NCBI RefSeq assembly: GCF_026262505.1
Contig: NC_067204.1
Location: 14,650,522 to 14,714,521 of the forward strand
From: Trichomonas vaginalis G3
Taxonomy: Eukaryota; Parabasalia; Trichomonadida; Trichomonadidae
DNA length: 64,000 bases
Direction of reading: 5' to 3'
The position numbers and the translations under genes are program-made. This document shows positions 59,596-64,000 of this stretch, piece after piece. The notes below the pieces were generated by a model. The model was not told the DNA's origin. It did not search any database and saw only the letters and a list, made by a program, of their open reading frames with translations. Each line of letters begins with the position of its first letter. The first letter of the stretch is position 1.

Positions 59596-59900
59596 ACAAA
59601 ATCTTTATATAAAGTCTTTTTTTTCATTTAGTCTGTGAAATTCGTCACATACATCATCTAAGTATATTTCTACTATGCACGGAAATTTAATCTTTCCGAC
59701 CTTTATAATAGGTTTTATATTTTGCAAGAATATATTCTTTTTATTAATGGTAATATAGGAATTGTAGGAATAAAAACTTTTTATAAATTATTCATAAATT
59801 TTTAAAATCTGCTATTCGGAAGTATGTTCAAAAATCATTCAATTATGTGAGAATTCTTACGATTACAAAAAAAGTCACACAACCCGTATCATATACTACT
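59596..59900 (-). repeat. Right TIR of element 2
   Basis: Inverted match of 39656-39959 with one base length difference in an A tract. Confidence 0.9.
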
Positions 59901-59906
59901 AATATT
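59901..59906. repeat. Target-site duplication AATATT, right of element 2
   Basis: Matches 39650-39655. Confidence 0.88.
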
Positions 59907-60185
59907 GCGAACAAATTCTGAAGTAAAATCGCGATCAATAATTGAAAATTACGATCATGTACTGAAAAATGACGATCGAATTGAATGAATAGAATTATAT
60001 CTAAGAAAAAATAAATTGTATTTAGAAGATGAACAAAGAAAGGTGTATGCTAAAAATCATTTAACAATAAATGGAAATAAAACGAAATTGTTAAAAGAAA
60101 AAAATGAAAATTGTTAAATAATATATTATTTTTTAGTCATAAGAATAAAAATATAGTAGTTATAAAAGGAATTAGACTTCATATA
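59907..60185. other. Spacer between element 2 and the transposase gene
   Basis: CGATC-type motifs recur at about 23-bp steps (59931-59975). An open run of about 38 codons (LRKNKLYLEDEQRKVYAKNH at its start, near 60000) may be a gene relic. Confidence 0.35.
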
Positions 60186-62437
60186 TCAATTCTTTTTCTC
60201 TGTAGATGTGGAACGTTTGCTTTTCGATCTCTTTCGATGAACTTGAAAATATAAGTTATTATCGCTGAGAATCCTTTCCGAAATAGGAGCTTTACGTTTA
60301 GGAGGATTGTCGGATGAATTTTGTTTTTTATTGTTTGATTTTGTTGTTATGGAAGATTTTTTCTTATTTTTTCAGAATTTTGCTTGCTATTAACTGAAAC
60401 TTGTTTTGACGGCCCAACAATAGCATTGGTAGTAGGAAGAATTCCCAATAACGAGCGCATTTTCGATAATTGTTTTTCAATATGATCAAGAAGGTCCAGC
60501 TTATGTTCTAGATTACTAGACATTTGATTTGTAGAAGGATGGTTTTGATTTTCTGGTTCTAAATCTGTAGAGTCTGCAATATTTGAATTTTCGGAGCGAA
60601 TTGGAGCATCTGAACCTTGATTTGTATCGGCTTGCTCAAAATTAGTTTGAATTGGAGTGGATGAATTAAAATCTGGATGATTTAATGTTTCATTAAATAA
60701 TGCCATAATTTTTTCTCTTTTTTCATTAATAAACTTAGTGATCATTGTATCTTTATCTGTTAGATCGATCGATTTGAGTATATCTGCATCATGAACTGGA
60801 ATATTTTCGAACAATGAACTCGATTCTATGGAACCATATGGAGAAATCTCGTTCTGAGCCAAAGAAAGATCACTTACGTTGTATTGTTTGATAGAAAAAA
60901 TTGTTTTCTCAAGTTCTTTTTGAAAGCAGTCAAGAATATAATTTTTGTAGCTATCAGTGATAACGGTTTTTATATGGCGCTCGATCTTCTGGTTATTTTT
61001 GATGGCGTTATATTTATCTAATTGGATTTGAGATATCTTCTTAATAGCTTCATAAATGTTTGGATGTTTTAACGAAGAAAATTCTGAATGCATACTCTCG
61101 AGGCAATCATTAGTGAATATTGCAGTTGCATTATTATATTGAGATATTAAATTGTAGTGCGGCAACCAAACTTTGTTGAAATAATCAATATAATCTTTGA
61201 TCGAATCAACTTTATTTTGATTAATTATATGCATTGTAAGTACAAATTCTTCATGAGACATGAATGGAGTAATAGAATATAGCTTAAATAAAGAATTTTG
61301 TAAAGTATTGAAATTTTTTGTATAAAGTGCTACAAGTTTCCTGTGTAAAGCTTGTTTGAAATGAAATAGGCATCCAATTATACGGACTTTAGGGAAAATT
61401 TGTTGAAGTGCCTCTATCATTCCCTTTTCAAAATCACAATGAATTTGAATTAGCTTTGAAAATTGAATACCCTTGACAGTAAAAATATATTCAAATGCCT
61501 TCTTATAAGATTCAAATGTGCGGTTTTTCATGAATATAAATAAAAGTGGTAGATATTGATTTGTTGAAGGTTCACAAATCATAATTGTTAGCATCTGTCC
61601 TTTTTGAAAATGTTTTGGTGTAATTTTAAAAGTTCCATCGCAAAATAAATCTGTGGCTTCTTTTGCAAATTGAATTGCCTTCTCAAAACCAAAAAACATC
61701 GTCTCACAATTTGCTTGAAAATCATGGCCAATGAAAAACTGCTCGCCATTTATTAAACAAAAATTAGCAATTTCATCGTCTGTAATTTTTTCTCCAACAG
61801 AAAATTTTCTGGACTTATTATAAACTTCCCTGACCAATGAATCTTTAATTAATGGGTTTTCATCAGTACCAACAGCAAGTTCTGTCATAAATTTTTTAAT
61901 CTGCTGAAAAGTGCCGTTGTCTTCAGAAAATTTTGCCATTGCCTTATTGTATATTTCTGTCAGAGTCATTGATTTATGAAGATCATTTTTTTCATTTTGT
62001 AACTTTTTAAATTGTCTGCATTCGGGTATATGTTCCTTTTGTAAATCTTCGGAAACTGAACTGTTCTCAATTTTAACTAAATAACGTGCTTGACAAGAAT
62101 GATCGATGCAACGGTAGTAACGTTCAATATTATTTGAATTAATAATATTTGTATGATCATGCGAATAAAGCATATCTTTGCGAACAATTGTATCAGGATA
62201 TTTTCCAGTAACTGCGGGAATATTTTTAACTGCAATATAACTAAAATATCTTCTGACAGCTTTAGATTCATTTTTGGCGTATTTAATATTAAAATATTGA
62301 AGAACTTGTTTGATTATATTCGTTTTTTCATGTCTCGATGTTGATTTTTGGTATTTATCAGATTGTTCCCTGATAAATATTTTATTTTCGTCTGTAAAGT
62401 TTGCTCTTTTTTGATTAAATATAGATGATTTTCCCAT
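60186..62437 (-). CDS. MULE (Mutator-like) transposase, late frameshift
   Basis: It starts at ATG 62437, with TCATT initiator-like motifs 10-20 bp upstream. An N-terminal FLYWCH/WRKY-type zinc site (YYRCIDHSCQARYLVKI, then H-x-x-EC) precedes the DDE core: FCDGTFKIT (first D), HCDFEKGMIEAL (second D), GCLFHFKQALHRKL, and NDCLESMHSEF carrying the probable Glu. The written frame ends at 60347. In the next frame, entered at the A run near 60357, a basic nuclear-signal-like tail (PPKRKAPI, HRKRSKSKRS) runs to TGA at 60186. No TIRs were found, so this may be an immobile or domesticated copy. Confidence 0.82.
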
Positions 62438-62604
62438 TAAAAAATGAAATGATGCAAAATTTACGAAAACCGTTCGAAAATTGAATCAAAAATGAAAAGT
62501 AATACTTAAATGAGGAATTCTTTGAGATATTGGTCTTAGATTGAATGTAGCGTCACAAATTTCACAAATATAATTTACTATACAATTTTATTCATTTTTT
62601 TAAA

Positions 62605-63711
62605 ATGGCTGACGACAGTCTGTATCAACTAACTCAACTAGTCAAGCATAATGATTATTCTTCGGATTCATTAAATCAACTTTATCAATGCATAAGTACA
62701 ATGACAGAAAGATCAATTGGATGCTTGAATTGGGATAAATTTTTCAAAAAAATCACAGTGACTGATGAAGTTCTTTTACATTTTTTAGCATCCGTTTTAA
62801 ACATTGAAAAGATATCAGAATGTTTCAAGGATTCTATTTTTTATCACAATATTAATCTTGAAAAATTCAGTAATTTAACTGAAACAGAACAACAAACAAT
62901 TTTAAATTCCTACAAGGCGGATAAATTTACATATTACATAATGTGCTCACAAATTGTAAAATCAAACTGGAACAATTTATCCCAAACTTTAGTTAATATT
63001 GCAAATCAATATTTGCCATTTTTAGATGAAGAAAAGCAAATATATATATTTACTGAAATAACTGGCAATTATCAAAATTTTGAAATTTCAGTTGCAAACT
63101 TGTTACTTTTTTATGAAAACAATGAAGAAAAATTAAGCAACTGTTTTAATTTAACACTATTCCAGCAAATTTATTCCAAAAATGGAATCGAGCAAATGAT
63201 ATTTTTTGCTGCAAATACAATTTGTTGCAATAACACTTCTATCAATTTTTACAATCTCCTTGAAATTGAAGAAATGAATCCATTTGATTTTTTTTATTTC
63301 TCAATTCAATATAAAGAGATATTAAATTGCGATGATTTTCCAAAAGTTACAGAAGTAATCACAGGTTTAATCTCAGCTTCAAATATTAATGCTATTATGC
63401 GAATTTGCCAAAAAATTTTGGATAAAATTACATTTTATAAATGTAATTATTGCCATATTACCTCAATATGGAATTTTATCACAAATGCAGCAATAATTCT
63501 TCCTGATGAAGATTTATTAATCAAATTATTAAAATTCATAGAAAAAACAGAAAAAGCAACAGATGAATTATTCGAACCGGAGAATGATTTGGGTTTCTAT
63601 GAATATTTAAATTCGATTTTCTCAGATATTACATCTGCGAGAAATAAGCAATTTCTCTTGGAATTTCTAAATACCCATGAAGATGACTTCACTTATGATC
63701 AAACATTGTGA
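62605..63711 (+). CDS. Hypothetical helical protein (368 residues)
   Basis: It starts at ATG 62605, with TCATT (62592) nine bases upstream as in trichomonad initiators. It is all-helical with repeated Leu/Phe/Asn patterns of HEAT/ARM type, without membrane segments or catalytic motifs. It is divergent from the transposase gene with a shared upstream region of 167 bp. Its composition is like that of the solenoid at 15857, but no clear relation is seen. Confidence 0.6.
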   Translation: MADDSLYQLTQLVKHNDYSSDSLNQLYQCISTMTERSIGCLNWDKFFKKITVTDEVLLHFLASVLNIEKISECFKDSIFYHNINLEKFSNLTETEQQTILNSYKADKFTYYIMCSQIVKSNWNNLSQTLVNIANQYLPFLDEEKQIYIFTEITGNYQNFEISVANLLLFYENNEEKLSNCFNLTLFQQIYSKNGIEQMIFFAANTICCNNTSINFYNLLEIEEMNPFDFFYFSIQYKEILNCDDFPKVTEVITGLISASNINAIMRICQKILDKITFYKCNYCHITSIWNFITNAAIILPDEDLLIKLLKFIEKTEKATDELFEPENDLGFYEYLNSIFSDITSARNKQFLLEFLNTHEDDFTYDQTL

Positions 63712-64000
63712 GGTCATTTTTGATCAACAAATTAATTGAAATTCCGATCAAAAAAATTCACAAATTGGATCAAAAAAATCGAATCTCAAGTTAAAAATAA
63801 AAAATTTCTACATTTTTATCAAATTTAGATTTTTTTTCAAATCATGCGAATTGATTGAATAATTGCATATTTTATCCCATGCATCTAGAAGTATGTGTAA
63901 TATTTTTGCTTTCATCAAGAAATTGTCGAATTTGATCTTAATTTTTTTTGAAAAATATACTTTTAGAAAAAGAAATAGTGATTGAATAGCTGCCCATGCT
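63712..64000. other. Spacer at the right window edge
   Basis: GATCAA recurs at about 24-bp steps (63722, 63747, 63771); otherwise AT-rich with no gene seen. Confidence 0.35.

Larger units (their letters stand above)
39656..59900. mobile_element. Maverick/Polinton element 2 (20.2 kb)
   Basis: It has a TIR of about 305 bp starting AGTAGTATATG and a 6-bp TSD. Gene order is the same as in element 1, with most proteins over 90 percent alike by eye, plus a KilA-N/helicase module at 46900-50730. TIR sequence and the first gene's N-terminus come from a different family. Integrase, capsid, fibre and most small genes are intact; polymerase has one frameshift and the ATPase several. Confidence 0.95.

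Noticed and set aside
60000-60117. Run of about 38 open codons before the transposase
   Set aside because: No start codon, no partner copy and no recognisable family; mentioned only as a possible relic.
59931-63775. CGATC/GATCAA steps on both sides of the transposase and its neighbour as MULE TIRs
   Set aside because: The two sides do not align as inverted copies, and a host-like gene lies between.

Overview
The window is AT-rich eukaryotic DNA with compact, intronless genes on both strands. It most likely comes from a trichomonad (parabasalid) genome of the Tritrichomonas or Trichomonas type. The support is a BspA-like leucine-rich-repeat gene, an ankyrin relic with trichomonad-style repeats, a MULE transposase, a KilA-N gene, and two Maverick/Polinton elements with 6-bp target-site duplications. 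The species is inferred, not shown.

Region 1 (1-17576) is host DNA. It holds a partial TM9SF protein, a 1.8-kb element made almost entirely of a chain of hairpins (1059-2867), a VMA21-like gene, ribosomal protein eL38, a CFAP20-domain protein, an Hsp70-like ATPase with ten 33-residue repeats inserted in its nucleotide-binding domain, a very large helical-repeat protein with an in-frame stop, a FOR20-like LisH protein, an ankyrin pseudogene and a helical hypothetical protein.

Region 2 (17577-36001) is Maverick element 1, with TSD CTGCTT and TIRs of about 860 bp. Left to right on the + strand it carries a TIR gene, a pre-polymerase protein, protein-primed DNA polymerase B, integrase and a small basic protein. 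Mostly on the - strand follow small proteins, a phage-tail-collar fibre, several unknown proteins, a packaging ATPase, a double-jelly-roll-type major capsid protein and small amphipathic proteins. Many of its genes carry 1-nt indels.

Region 3 (36002-39655) is host DNA: a PROPPIN (WIPI/Atg18) gene, a BspA-like gene and a truncated membrane-protein gene.

Region 4 (39656-59900) is Maverick element 2, with TSD AATATT and TIRs of about 305 bp from a different TIR family. Its core gene set is the same and closely related. It has an extra 3.8-kb cargo module (about 46900-50730) with a KilA-N/T5orf172 gene and a primase-SF3 helicase. The helicase lies between inverted repeats with iteron-like motifs, and the whole bay lies between 32-bp direct repeats. 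Region 5 (59907-64000) holds a MULE transposase and a hypothetical gene.

The two Mavericks form a natural comparison. Polymerase and integrase would copy and insert the element; ATPase, capsid, small capsid-associated proteins and the collar fibre point to a virion stage. Aligning the two copies exposes three less expected things: GC-rich double-hairpin micro-insertions that keep reading frame, a swappable cargo bay with an origin-like palindrome showing a compensatory change, and a TIR exchange that left a relic of family-1 TIR inside element 2.
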